Source: Streptomyces sp. CG 926 (GTDB lineage Bacteria; Actinomycetota; Actinomycetes; Streptomycetales; Streptomycetaceae). From it: a DNA stretch of 64,000 nt. A program made the position numbers and the translations under genes. This document shows positions 8,007 through 16,374 of the stretch, in pieces. The notes beneath the pieces were generated by a model. That model searched no databases. It worked only from the letters and a program-made list of their open reading frames with translations, and was not told the DNA's origin. The stretch covers positions 186,001 to 250,000 of the forward strand of contig NZ_QGGZ01000011.1 in NCBI RefSeq assembly GCF_003148825.1, written 5' to 3'. Each line of letters begins with the position of its first letter. Within the stretch, counting starts at the first letter, position 1.

Positions 8007-9815
8007 CTAGAACACCGCGACCCCGGCCCGCGTCAGACGCCAGTCCACCGCCGCGAACTGCGCCGGGTCGATCGTCCCCTTCGCCTTCACCCACTGGATG
8101 ATCGTGTTACGGATCTCGTCCGAGTTCGCCCACAGCTGCTTGGCCTGCGGAACATGCGGGAAGTTCCCGCCACCCGACGCCCGGTAGTTGTTCACCGCCA
8201 ACACGAACTGCGCCGCCGGATCCACCGGCTTCCCCTGGAACGACAACCCCGTGATCCGCGAACCCGCCGGCTGCGCGATGTCGATGTCGTACGCCAGCCC
8301 GTACACCGCGTCGTAGTTGTAGTCCGGAATGCTCTCCGCGTTCGTCAGCTTCGCCGGATCCACCACATCACCCGGCGCCGTCCGCACGAAATACCGCGCC
8401 GAGTACTCCAGGTAGTCCTTCACCTGCGCACCCGTCAGCAGCCTTGCCTCCATCGTGTTCTCGAACGGATACAGACCCGCCGCGTCCTTGATCGTCACCT
8501 GACCCGCCGGGATCGCCGCCGTACGCGAGAAGCACGACGCCTGCGACAGCACCGGCAGCGCCGCCCACTGGGAACCGGCCAGCGCCCCCTTCACCGTCTC
8601 CGCCTGCACATGGTTGATCAGGTCGATGATCGCGACGTCCTTGAACGCCCCCTCCGCCGACGACATCGCCTGCGTCGACGTACCGATCACCTGATTCACG
8701 TACGCCACGACCTTGCGGTGCTCGTCCGACAGCAGCCGCGTGATCTTCTTGTCCTCCGCGACCGTGTTCGAGTTCAGCACCTTCGCCGCGACCTTCGCCA
8801 CCGACCAGCGGCCCTTCTCCCACGTCAGCTCGAAATCGAACAGCGTCAGCCGCTGACCCCACTTGAGCGGCTCCGACAGCACTACGTCCTTGCCGGTCGC
8901 CTTGTTCTTCACCCGGTACTCCGGGATCTCCGTGTGCGCGTGACCCACCAGGATCGCGTCGATCCCCGACACCTGCTCCGCCACCAACGCCGCCGCGTTC
9001 TCGATGTACGGCAACTGGTCCCCGTACGAGGACGTACCGCTCGAACCGGAGTGCGCCGAGACGATCACCACGTCCGCGCCCATCGACCGCAGCTTCGGCA
9101 CGTACTTCGCCGCCTGCTCCTCCAGCCCCGGGAACGTCATCTTCCCCTGCACGTTCGCCTTGTCCCAGATCGCGATACCCGGGTTCGTCAGCCCCAGCAC
9201 CGCCACCTTCACATCACGCCCGCACGGGGTCCGCAGCTTGTGCATGCTGTACGGCGCGAACGCCGGCCGCAGCGTCCGCGCATCCAGCGCGTTCGCCCCC
9301 AGCAGCGGGAAATCGCACTGCTCCTCGAACTTCCGCAGCACCGGTATGCCGTAATTGAACTCGTGGTTCCCCAGCGCCGCCGCGTCATAACCGATCGCGT
9401 TCATCGCCTGCGCCATCGGGTGCACCGGACCACGCCGCGCGGTGATCGGATCCACCTTCGCGTAGTAGTACGACAACTGCGTGCCCTGGATCGTGTCACC
9501 CGCGTCGATCAGCAGCGTGTTACGCCGCCCCTTCTCCGCCCGCACCTGCTCCACCAGCGTGGAGATCTTCGCCAGACCGACATCGTTGTGCGCCTTGTCG
9601 TCGAACTCCTTGTCCGTGAAGTAGTCCCAGTTGAAGACATTCCCGTGCAAGTCGGTCGTACCCATCACCGTGAACGCGTACGTCCTCGCCCCCGCACCGG
9701 ACCCCTTCACATCCTGCACAGCCGCCACGGCCGGGGAGCTCGTGGCCCCCGCCAACGCCACAGCGGCACCCGTAGCAGCCGAAGTGCCCAGAAAAGTCCT
9801 ACGGTCGAACGCCAT
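8007..9815 (-). CDS. Secreted 5'-nucleotidase / 2',3'-cyclic phosphodiesterase (metallophosphatase)
   Basis: The 602-residue enzyme starts with a twin-arginine signal (AFDRRTFLGTSAATGAAVALAG...PAVAA), so it is exported folded through Tat. The metallophosphatase domain shows TDLHG near residue 58 and the GNHEF motif, and the C-terminal half is a 5'-nucleotidase substrate domain. Such enzymes hydrolyse extracellular nucleotides or cyclic nucleotides to recover phosphate and nucleosides. ATG 9815 is chosen because the RR motif follows within six residues and GGGAG lies just upstream; the longer open frame to 9944 would bury the signal. It is divergent from the SIMPL-domain gene, with 127 bases between. 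Third codon positions on its coding strand are G-rich, the mirror of the C-rich plus-strand genes nearby. Confidence 0.92.
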   Translation of the reverse strand: MAFDRRTFLGTSAATGAAVALAGATSSPAVAAVQDVKGSGAGARTYAFTVMGTTDLHGNVFNWDYFTDKEFDDKAHNDVGLAKISTLVEQVRAEKGRRNTLLIDAGDTIQGTQLSYYYAKVDPITARRGPVHPMAQAMNAIGYDAAALGNHEFNYGIPVLRKFEEQCDFPLLGANALDARTLRPAFAPYSMHKLRTPCGRDVKVAVLGLTNPGIAIWDKANVQGKMTFPGLEEQAAKYVPKLRSMGADVVIVSAHSGSSGTSSYGDQLPYIENAAALVAEQVSGIDAILVGHAHTEIPEYRVKNKATGKDVVLSEPLKWGQRLTLFDFELTWEKGRWSVAKVAAKVLNSNTVAEDKKITRLLSDEHRKVVAYVNQVIGTSTQAMSSAEGAFKDVAIIDLINHVQAETVKGALAGSQWAALPVLSQASCFSRTAAIPAGQVTIKDAAGLYPFENTMEARLLTGAQVKDYLEYSARYFVRTAPGDVVDPAKLTNAESIPDYNYDAVYGLAYDIDIAQPAGSRITGLSFQGKPVDPAAQFVLAVNNYRASGGGNFPHVPQAKQLWANSDEIRNTIIQWVKAKGTIDPAQFAAVDWRLTRAGVAVF

Positions 9816-9942
9816 GCCATCTCCCTTTTGAGGCGTGAACAACGCGCGTAGATTCTGACCCAGCAGCAACAAGCCGCAACACCCCCGACAGGTTTCGATC
9901 CGGTGACCACACCCGAACGAGCGACAGTGCGACAGTGAAACC

Positions 9943-10644
9943 ATGACCCAGGACGCATCGCACCAGCCCTACGGAACCCCCGAAGTACCCCGCGTAGCAG
10001 TCCGCGGCGAAGCCCGCATCGAAGTCGACCCCGAGATCGCCCGCATCGGAATCACCGTCAGCGCCCGCGGCACCGACCGCCGCACCGCACTCGAAGACCT
10101 CACCCGCCGCAACAACACCGTCCTCGACCTCATCAAGAGCTACGGCGACCCCGTCGAAAAACTCGAAACCGGCGCCCTCTCCATCACCCCCGAACTCACC
10201 CGCCACGGCCGCGCCGAACGCGTCCGCGCCTACCACGGCCGCGTCCACATCACCGCCGAACTCAGCGACTTCACCACCCTCGGCGAACTCACCACCCGCC
10301 TCGCCGACCTCGAACTCACCGAGGTCGACGGCCCCTGGTGGGCCCTGCGCCCCACCTCGCCCGCCCACGGCCAGGCCCGCCGCCAAGCCGTCCTCGAAGC
10401 GGTCCAGCGCGCCCGCGAATACGCCGAAGCCCTCGGCGCGAACCTCGCCGCCCTCGTCGAACTCGCCGACCTCGGCGCCGAGAACGCCGCCCCCTTCAAC
10501 CCCGCCCCCGGCGGCGGCATGCGCACCATGGCCTTCAGCGCCACCGAGGACGCCGGCCCCCCGCCCCTCGACCTCGAACCCCAGCGCCAGACCGTCTACG
10601 CACAGGTGAACGCCCGCTTCACCATGACCCCTCCGCAACTCTGA
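9943..10644 (+). CDS. SIMPL domain-containing protein (DUF541)
   Basis: A 233-residue protein of the SIMPL/DUF541 family. The segment P-R-V-A-V-R-G-E-A-R-I-E-V-D-P-E-I-A at the start is the typical first strand of this family, and the central region covers the oligomerising SIMPL fold to about 200. Many relatives are exported, but no clear signal peptide is present here, so location is uncertain. Family function is poorly defined; some members have been linked to stress signalling or outer structures. A strong hairpin 23 bases after the stop separates it from pyruvate kinase. Confidence 0.8.
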   Translation: MTQDASHQPYGTPEVPRVAVRGEARIEVDPEIARIGITVSARGTDRRTALEDLTRRNNTVLDLIKSYGDPVEKLETGALSITPELTRHGRAERVRAYHGRVHITAELSDFTTLGELTTRLADLELTEVDGPWWALRPTSPAHGQARRQAVLEAVQRAREYAEALGANLAALVELADLGAENAAPFNPAPGGGMRTMAFSATEDAGPPPLDLEPQRQTVYAQVNARFTMTPPQL

Positions 10645-10666
10645 AGAACCCACAAATTGCCGCCCC

Positions 10667-10690
10667 GGGGGTGCTCATCAGAGCACCCCC
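10667..10690 (+). terminator. Rho-independent-type hairpin after SIMPL gene
   Basis: GGGGGTGCTC and GAGCACCCCC form a perfect 10-base-pair stem with a 4-base loop (ATCA). There is no strong T-run, as is usual in Streptomyces. Confidence 0.75.
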
Positions 10691-10708
10691 ACGCACATTC
10701 AACAGTTG

Positions 10709-10737
10709 TCAACAAGCTTTTGCTCAAAGGTTGTTGA
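10709..10737. promoter_or_regulatory. Inverted repeat upstream of pyruvate kinase
   Basis: TCAACAA (10709-10715) and TTGTTGA (10731-10737) flank an inner CTTT/AAAG pair, about 60 bases before the pyk start. It is either an operator or a leader hairpin; a short palindrome GTTGTCAAC overlaps its left end. Confidence 0.4.
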
Positions 10738-10790
10738 GTGGACACCCGGAAGCGATTTCCTACCCGCAGGTAGGGGAATACGCTCGCCTC

Positions 10791-12218
10791 ATGCGCCGAG
10801 CGAAAATCGTATGTACCCTGGGCCCCGCCACCGACTCATACGACCAGATCAAAGCCCTGGTCGAAGCCGGAATGGACATCGCCCGCCTCAACCTCAGCCA
10901 CGGCACCACCGCCGAACACGAGGAGCGCTACCAGCGCGTACGCAAGGCCTCCGACGAGACCGGCCGCAGCGTCGGCATCCTCGCCGACCTTCAAGGCCCG
11001 AAGATCCGCCTCGGCCGCTTCCGCGAAGGACCCGTACTCCTTGAACGCGGCGACGAATTCACCATCACCGTCGAGGACCACGAAGGCGACCGCCACACCT
11101 GCGGCACCACCTACAAAGGCCTCGCCACCGACGTCACCACCGGCGAACTCATCCTCGTCGACGACGGCCGCGTCACCCTCGAAGTCACCTCGGTCGACGG
11201 CCCCCGCGTCCACACCCGCGTCGTCGAAGGCGGCATGGTCTCCGACCACAAAGGCCTCAACCTCCCCGGCGTAGCCGTCTCCGTCCCCGCCCTCTCCGAA
11301 AAAGACATCGAAGACCTCCGCTGGGCCCTGCGCACCGGCGCCGACGTCATCGCCCTCTCCTTCGTCCGCAGCGGCCGCGACATCGAAGACGTCCACCGCA
11401 TCATGGACGAGGAAGGCCGACGCCTCCCCGTCATCGCCAAGGTCGAAAAGCCTCAAGCCGTCGAGAACATCGACGACATCGTCGCCGCCTTCGACGGCAT
11501 CATGGTCGCCCGCGGCGACCTCGGCGTCGAAATGCCCCTCGAACAAGTCCCCATCGTCCAAAAGCGCGCCGTCAAACTCGCCAAGCGCAACGCCAAACCC
11601 GTCATCGTCGCGACCCAGATGCTCGACTCGATGATCGACAACTCCCGCCCCACCCGCGCCGAAGCCAGCGACGTCGCCAACGCCATCATCGACGGCACCG
11701 ACGCCGTCATGCTCTCCGGCGAAACCAGCGTCGGCAAATACCCCATCGAAACCGTCCGCACCATGTCCCGCATCGTCGAAGCCGCCGAAGAAGACATCCT
11801 CGCCAAGGGCCTCCCCCCACTCACCGACCGCAACAAGCCCCGCACCCAAGGCGGAGCCGTCGCCCGCGCAGCCGCCGAAATGGGCGACTTCCTCGACGCC
11901 AAATTCCTCGTCGCCTTCACCCAGAGCGGCGACACCGTCCGCCGACTCTCCCGCTACCGCTCACCCATCCCCCTCCTCGCCTTCACCCCCGACCAGGCCA
12001 CCCGCTCCCAGCTCAACCTCACCTGGGGCGTCGAAACCTTCCTCGGCCCCCACGTCGACTCCACCGACGCCATGGTCGCCCAGGTCGAAGAAGAACTCCT
12101 GCGCATCGGCCGCTGCGTACCCGGCGACATCGTCGTCATCACCGCCGGCTCACCCCCCGGCGTCACCGGATCCACCAACCTCGTCCGCATCCACCACATC
12201 GGCGACGCGGTCCGCTGA
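10791..12218 (+). CDS. pyk: Pyruvate kinase
   Basis: The 475-residue enzyme transfers phosphate from phosphoenolpyruvate to ADP in the last step of glycolysis. The N-terminus MRRAKIVCTLGPA and the substrate segment RLNLSHGT are diagnostic. The catalytic loop VIAKVEKPQAVENID, the metal site GIMVARGDLGVEMP and the helix ATQMLDSMI-NSRPTRAE-SDVANAI-DGTDAVMLSGETSVGKYP follow in order, and a C-terminal allosteric-type domain ends the protein. Length is standard. Glu codons are unusually often GAA compared with genes after 17 kb. The TAGGGGAA about 15 bases before ATG 10791 is a weak RBS. A hairpin follows the stop (12258-12291). Confidence 0.97.
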   Translation: MRRAKIVCTLGPATDSYDQIKALVEAGMDIARLNLSHGTTAEHEERYQRVRKASDETGRSVGILADLQGPKIRLGRFREGPVLLERGDEFTITVEDHEGDRHTCGTTYKGLATDVTTGELILVDDGRVTLEVTSVDGPRVHTRVVEGGMVSDHKGLNLPGVAVSVPALSEKDIEDLRWALRTGADVIALSFVRSGRDIEDVHRIMDEEGRRLPVIAKVEKPQAVENIDDIVAAFDGIMVARGDLGVEMPLEQVPIVQKRAVKLAKRNAKPVIVATQMLDSMIDNSRPTRAEASDVANAIIDGTDAVMLSGETSVGKYPIETVRTMSRIVEAAEEDILAKGLPPLTDRNKPRTQGGAVARAAAEMGDFLDAKFLVAFTQSGDTVRRLSRYRSPIPLLAFTPDQATRSQLNLTWGVETFLGPHVDSTDAMVAQVEEELLRIGRCVPGDIVVITAGSPPGVTGSTNLVRIHHIGDAVR

Positions 12219-12257
12219 CGCACGCGACACACGCGACACAAACGACGCACGCGACAC

Positions 12258-12291
12258 ACCGCGTCGGGCCCCACCACCCGCCCGACGCGGT
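12258..12291. terminator. Bidirectional terminator between pyk and EF-hand gene
   Basis: ACCGCGTCGGG (12258-12268) pairs with CCCGACGCGGT (12281-12291), an 11-base perfect stem between convergent genes. It is preceded by short ACGCGACACA direct repeats. Confidence 0.7.
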
Positions 12292-12300
12292 CACCCGCAC

Positions 12301-12552
12301 CTACCAACCGAACCGCCGATCCACCACCGCCGCGAACTCCTCGAACGACAACACCGCATCGCCATTCGCATCAGCCGCGTCGAACAACGCCGACGACGCC
12401 ACCGCATCACCCACACCCCAGAACGGCAGATCCCCCCGCGCGGCCAACGTCGGCCCCTTCGACCGCAGAGCCGAGATCACCTCCGCCCGCGTCAGCTCCC
12501 CGTCCTCGTCCAGATCGAGCGCGTCGAACAGCTTCCGGGCCTTCTCACTCAT
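12301..12552 (-). CDS. Small EF-hand calcium-binding protein
   Basis: The 83-residue acidic protein has two EF-hand loops: D-L-D-E-D-G-E-L-T-R-A-E near residues 13-24 and D-A-N-G-D-A-V-L-S-F-E-E near 60-71. Both have acidic residues at loop positions 1, 3, 5 and 12, so both may bind calcium. This is the typical calmodulin-like small EF-hand architecture of streptomycetes (calerythrin/CabC-like in kind, not necessarily orthologous). ATG 12552 is chosen with GAGGGA upstream; GTG 12555 would add one residue. It is divergent from a MarR-type regulator and shares a 62-base intergenic region containing an inverted repeat. Confidence 0.82.
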   Translation of the reverse strand: MSEKARKLFDALDLDEDGELTRAEVISALRSKGPTLAARGDLPFWGVGDAVASSALFDAADANGDAVLSFEEFAAVVDRRFGW

Positions 12553-12577
12553 CACACAGTCCCTCGTCGAAACAGCC

Positions 12578-12608
12578 TTGACCTCAACCTAACCTGAGGT
12601 CATACGGT
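12578..12608 (+). promoter_or_regulatory. Promoter with embedded operator for MarR-type gene
   Basis: TTGACC (12578-12583) and CATACG/TACGGT (12601-12608) fit -35 and -10 boxes. Between them, ACCTCA (12581-12586) and TGAGGT (12595-12600) form an inverted repeat, which is well placed for autorepression. Transcription would begin close to ATG 12615, giving a very short leader or none. Confidence 0.55.
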
Positions 12609-12614
12609 CGCAAC

Positions 12615-13073
12615 ATGACGACCAAGACGTACTCCCAGGAACAGCTCGCCGCCCAGCCCATCGGCTACTGGGCCCGAGAAGCGGCCGGCCTGGTCATCGG
12701 CGGCCTCCGCACCGCCCTCGCCGAAGAACAGCTCACCCAGCCCCACTGGTGGACCCTCAACCACATCGCCCGCGCCCCGGGCACATGGACCCGCACGGCC
12801 CTCATCGAGAAGCTGACCCCCTTCGACGACCAGGACACCGACTTCGAGGCCGTCCACGCCGACCTCACCACCCGAGGCTGGATCACCGAGACCGACCACC
12901 GCCTCACCCTCACCGAAGCCGGCGAAGCAGGCCGCCTCCGCGCCCACGACCGCAACGCCAAGGTCCACGCACGCATGCGGGCAGGCATCGACGACACCGC
13001 ATACGCGGCCACCATCGACACCCTCCGCCACCTGGTCGCCAACCTCGGCGGCAACGGCGACCTCCCCTCCTGA
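12615..13073 (+). CDS. MarR-type winged-helix regulator
   Basis: The 152-residue protein has the size and layout of MarR-family regulators: an N-terminal dimerisation helix (Y-W-A-R-E-A-A-G-L-V-I-G-G-L), a winged helix around residues 40-100 including W-T-L-N-H-I-A, F-E-A-V-H-A-D-L-T-T-R-G-W-I and the wing L-T-L-T-E-A-G, and a C-terminal dimerisation helix. It probably represses its own promoter and possibly the divergent EF-hand gene. The ligand is unknown. A stretch of 310 bases with no clear gene follows. Confidence 0.75.
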   Translation: MTTKTYSQEQLAAQPIGYWAREAAGLVIGGLRTALAEEQLTQPHWWTLNHIARAPGTWTRTALIEKLTPFDDQDTDFEAVHADLTTRGWITETDHRLTLTEAGEAGRLRAHDRNAKVHARMRAGIDDTAYAATIDTLRHLVANLGGNGDLPS

Positions 13074-13383
13074 GCCCCCCGACGACCCCGCAGACACAGG
13101 TCCAGGATCGCGGCCGGACCCACCCCCTCGGCCCAGCCGGCGCCATCATGGCCGCACCGGCCGGAGAGGTTGCGGGCTCCGGCGACCGCGGGCCGACCGC
13201 CGACGGCGCGGACCTGGACGAGGGTTCCGGAGCCTCATCCGGATCGGACCCACAGGCACCGCGACGGACGCCGACACCATCGCGGACATCTACGACCACG
13301 TCGAACCCGGCGCCGACCAGGCCGCCTTCTGCCGGACCGCGCGCTGACGACACGCCCGACGCACAGGCCAGGACGGGCGGCCC
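13074..13383 (+). other. 310-base gap with a possible decayed gene remnant
   Basis: No complete gene is seen. From about 13213 to 13346 a plus-strand frame without start reads protein-like, ending I-G-P-T-G-T-A-T-D-A-D-T-I-A-D-I-Y-D-H-V-E-P-G-A-D and then F-C-R-T-A-R and a stop at 13344-13346. Its composition is unlike the Pro/Arg-rich noise frames around it. It may be the tail of a decayed gene; I cannot name the family. Confidence 0.35.
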
Positions 13384-13971
13384 CTACAGGACGTTCCAAG
13401 CGGAGACGCAGGGCTGCCCACCCTCGACGGACAGGAAACCGAGACTGCCCGGGTGCGGGTGACCGAGCAGTCGACTCGCGGACGCGTCCAGACCGAGCCA
13501 CCGCACGGCGAGCACGCGCGCCAGATGACCGTGCGCCACGACCGCGACGTCACCGTCGCCCAGCAGCCTACGGATACGCTCCAACACCGCATCCACCCGC
13601 GCGGCCACCTCCGCCAACCGCTCGCCAGGATGCTCCACATCGCCCGCAACGACGCCGTCCCGCCACAAGTCCCAGCCCGGCCGCGACGCACTGATCTCCT
13701 CGGCGGTCAGGCCTTCGTAGCCGCCGTAGTCCCACTCCAACAGATCGGGATCGGCCTCCGCCCCGACCAGGCCCGCCAACTCGGCCGTCCGCATGGCACG
13801 GCTCAGCGGACTGCTGAACACGGCGACCGGACGGCGACCGGCCAGCCTCGGACCAAGAGCCCTGGCCGCCGCCTCACCCGACTCGGTCAACGGAACATCG
13901 GTCCGACCGGCGTGCCGACCCGACAGACTCCACTCGGTCTGACCGTGCCTGATCACTATCAGCTCACCCAT
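13384..13971 (-). CDS. Histidine phosphatase family protein (phosphoglycerate mutase-like)
   Basis: The 195-residue protein has the branch-1 histidine phosphatase hallmarks: the RHG motif in LIVIRHGQTEWSLSGRHAGRTDVPLTESG, with phosphorylated His near residue 9; R near 57 in FSSPLSRAMRTAEL; Glu in LLEWDYGGYEGLT; and the second His in VAVVAHGHLARVLAVRW. It should hydrolyse a phosphomonoester; the sequence does not tell which. ATG 13971 is chosen because the first strand starts immediately after it. The gene is 84 bases from the TetR-type gene on the same strand. Confidence 0.88.
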   Translation of the reverse strand: MGELIVIRHGQTEWSLSGRHAGRTDVPLTESGEAAARALGPRLAGRRPVAVFSSPLSRAMRTAELAGLVGAEADPDLLEWDYGGYEGLTAEEISASRPGWDLWRDGVVAGDVEHPGERLAEVAARVDAVLERIRRLLGDGDVAVVAHGHLARVLAVRWLGLDASASRLLGHPHPGSLGFLSVEGGQPCVSAWNVL

Positions 13972-14055
13972 GGCCACGCACGCTAGCCGATCACACCTCC
14001 AACTCGGCATGGTTGCAGCCGAATCGGGCCGCAACGAGAGCCGAACCCGGCGCGA

Positions 14056-14631
14056 TCACCCCGGCGAGTCGCCCCCACGCAGAGCGGCCGCGACCAGCCC
14101 CGCCAAAGCCTCACGCGGCACCTCACCACCGCTCACCAGCCGATCGAAGACCAACCCGTCGATACACGTCAGCAGGGTGTGCGTGCGATTCTCCACATCC
14201 GGCACACCACGTGCGACGAGGAAGAGACGCACGGCCTCACGACCCGCGTTCTCGCGAGGAACGAGGATCTCGCGCAGCTCAGGATCGCGCACACTCTCGA
14301 CGGCACAGGCATACCGGGCGAGCGAGCGGCGACGCCCCTCGCCGGTCAACCGCTGCCGGGTGAGCAGCACCATGCCGTCCACCAACTCCTCGACCGTGCG
14401 AAGCGCCGGAAGCGCCTCCGCCGTCGCCCGCAGCTCCGCCTGGTCGACCTGAACCAGACGGGCGACGAGACCGGCGAGCAACGCCGCCCGGGTGCGGAAG
14501 TACGCCGACGTGGTACCGGGCGGCAGGGCAGCCCTGCGGTCGACCGCCCGATGCGTCAGGCCACGCATCCCCTCATCGGCCAGTACGTCGAGAGCCGCGT
14601 CCGCGAGCAAGGTACGTCGATCCGAAGCCAT
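14056..14631 (-). CDS. TetR-family repressor
   Basis: The 191-residue protein starts with a TetR helix-turn-helix (about residues 5-50; L-A-D-A-A-L-D-V-L...G-M-R-G-L-T-H-R-A-V-D...P-P-G-T-T-S-A-Y-F-R-T-R-A-A-L) followed by an all-helical ligand domain. It is divergent from an FAD-dependent monooxygenase, and the 72-base intergenic region holds two inverted copies of a 16-base element. The obvious model is that it represses the monooxygenase and itself, with an aromatic substrate or related molecule as inducer. The inducer is inference. Confidence 0.85.
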   Translation of the reverse strand: MASDRRTLLADAALDVLADEGMRGLTHRAVDRRAALPPGTTSAYFRTRAALLAGLVARLVQVDQAELRATAEALPALRTVEELVDGMVLLTRQRLTGEGRRRSLARYACAVESVRDPELREILVPRENAGREAVRLFLVARGVPDVENRTHTLLTCIDGLVFDRLVSGGEVPREALAGLVAAALRGGDSPG

Positions 14632-14636
14632 ACCCC

Positions 14637-14688
14637 TTTCTACACCTGTAGACCCTCAGGTAACCTCCACCTTCTACAGGTGTAGAAA
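14637..14688. promoter_or_regulatory. Double operator between TetR and monooxygenase genes
   Basis: TTTCTACACCTGTAGA (14637-14652) and its exact reverse complement TCTACAGGTGTAGAAA (14673-14688) lie between the divergent genes, centres 36 bases apart. Each copy is itself nearly palindromic (CTACA-C/G-TGTAG). The first abuts the repressor start codon and the second ends 15 bases before the monooxygenase start, so binding would block both promoters. Confidence 0.8.
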
Positions 14689-14703
14689 AATGGGGGTCGC
14701 AGC

Positions 14704-15861
14704 ATGAACAACACAGCCGTAGTGGTCGGAGCCGGCATCGGCGGACTCGCCACCGCCATCGGACTCCACCGCATCGGATGGAACGTCACCGTCATCGAAC
14801 GCTCCCCGACCCCCGAAGACGCCGGAGCCGGCATCTCACTCGCCGCCAACGGCCTCCGCGCACTCGACGAACTCGGCATCGGCCACGCCGTACGCGCCGC
14901 CTCCCGCAACCAATACACCGGCGGCACCCGCACACCCGACGGCACCTGGCTCACCCACATGAACGGCACCGCACTCGAAGACGCCGTAGGCACACCCATT
15001 GTCGGCATCCCCCGCGCCACCCTCCACCGACTCCTGCGCGAACACCTCCCCACCGACACACTCCACATCGGCACCGAAGCCGGCCCCGTCGAACAGACCG
15101 ACCCCACCACGGTCCGCGTCACCCACGGCACCACCACCCTCAACGCCGACCTCGTCGTCGCGGCCGACGGAATCAACAGCCGGCTACGCAACCAGCTCTT
15201 CCCCACCCACCCCCACCCCACCTACAGCGGCTCCACGGTCCTGCGCGCCATCACCGACCACCCGATCGACCTGCACACCGACTTCGAACTGACCTGGGGC
15301 CACGGAGTCGAATTCGGACACATCGCCTTCCTCGACGGCCGAGCCGAATGGCACGCCGTCCTCGACCTCCCCGCCCGGACCCGCTTCACCGACCCACTCA
15401 CCGAACTACGCCGACGATTTGGAACCTGGCACGACCCCATCCCCGCCCTCCTCGACGCCACCCACCCCGACGCCGTACTGCACCACGACATCAACGAACT
15501 CCCCACACCCCTGCCCACCTACACGGTCGGCCGGATCGCCCTCCTCGGCGACGCGGCCCACGCGATGACCCCCCACCTCGGACAAGGCGCCTGCCAGGCC
15601 CTGGAAGACGCCGTCACCCTCGCCGCCGCACTCGCCACCGAGCCCACCATCCCCGCCGCCCTCACCCGCTACGACACCGAGCGCCGACCCCGCACCCAAG
15701 CAGTTGCACGAGCCGCCCGACAGGCCGGACGGATGGGCCAGCAACTCTCCCACCCCCTGGCCGTCGCCCTGCGGAACACCGCCATGCGACTGACCCCCTC
15801 CCACGCCGCCACCCGCATGATCCTCCGCCACCACGCCTGGGTCCCGCCGAGACTGGACTGA
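14704..15861 (+). CDS. FAD-dependent monooxygenase (salicylate hydroxylase-like)
   Basis: The 385-residue enzyme is a class A flavoprotein monooxygenase. The Rossmann motif VVGAGIGGLATAIGLHRIGW spans about 7-26, the DG motif is in VVAADGINSRLRN near 155, and the FAD-ribose GD motif is in RIALLGDAAHAMTPHLGQGACQALEDA near 277-303. Relatives hydroxylate aromatic or polyketide substrates with NAD(P)H and oxygen. The substrate is not deducible. ATG 14704 has GGGGG upstream. It is divergent from, and probably controlled by, the adjacent TetR repressor. Confidence 0.9.
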   Translation: MNNTAVVVGAGIGGLATAIGLHRIGWNVTVIERSPTPEDAGAGISLAANGLRALDELGIGHAVRAASRNQYTGGTRTPDGTWLTHMNGTALEDAVGTPIVGIPRATLHRLLREHLPTDTLHIGTEAGPVEQTDPTTVRVTHGTTTLNADLVVAADGINSRLRNQLFPTHPHPTYSGSTVLRAITDHPIDLHTDFELTWGHGVEFGHIAFLDGRAEWHAVLDLPARTRFTDPLTELRRRFGTWHDPIPALLDATHPDAVLHHDINELPTPLPTYTVGRIALLGDAAHAMTPHLGQGACQALEDAVTLAAALATEPTIPAALTRYDTERRPRTQAVARAARQAGRMGQQLSHPLAVALRNTAMRLTPSHAATRMILRHHAWVPPRLD

Positions 15862-15900
15862 ACCGCCCCCCTTGCAGCGGCGGGGGGCAGCCCGACCGAC

Positions 15901-16287
15901 CTACACCTGCTCCTTGTACACGGCCTCGACGTTGTTGCCGTCCGGGTCGTCGACGAACGCGCAATAGGCGCGGTACTCGGGCCACAGCCGAGGTTCGTGC
16001 CGGGACGTGCCACCGGCGGCCAGGGCGGCCTCGTAGAACGCGTCGACCGAGGCCCGGTCACGCGCGGTGAACGCGATGTGCGCGCCCCGCGTCACCGTGG
16101 CGTCGCCCGCGGAGTAGAGACCGAAGGACGGAGTGTCCCTCTCCTCCTCCCAGAACTCTGCCCCGAAGTCGGGCGCTTCCCAGACGACACCGAGAGGCTC
16201 GAGCGCGGCGATGTAGAAGCGGGTACTCGCCTGGAGGTCCGAGGCGATGAAGGTGACGTGGTGGATGAAGGGCCATCGTTGTGTCAT
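15901..16287 (-). CDS. VOC family protein (glyoxalase/bleomycin-resistance fold)
   Basis: The 128-residue protein has the paired beta-alpha-beta-beta-beta units of the vicinal oxygen chelate fold: IHHVTFIASDLQASTRFYIAAL near the start and IAFTARDRASVDAFYEAALAAGG in the second half. It ends with F-V-D-D-P-D-G-N-N-V-E-A-V, the conserved metal-ligand Glu strand. Substrate unknown. ATG 16287 is chosen; a TTG at 16311 would add eight residues, and neither has a strong RBS. Confidence 0.8.
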   Translation of the reverse strand: MTQRWPFIHHVTFIASDLQASTRFYIAALEPLGVVWEAPDFGAEFWEEERDTPSFGLYSAGDATVTRGAHIAFTARDRASVDAFYEAALAAGGTSRHEPRLWPEYRAYCAFVDDPDGNNVEAVYKEQV

Positions 16288-16374
16288 GACCGCGCAGTCC
16301 ACGAGCGTCAACTCCAGGGCCTGGCGCCGGGCGTGACCCCGGCGTCGGCAAGGGCTCGCACGCTCCGGCCGGTC

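Noticed and set aside
13384..14000. TAGCGT with a TTGGAGGTG-like box upstream of the histidine phosphatase as another damage promoter
   Set aside because: The spacing fits but the TGTC core, which defines the motif, is absent.
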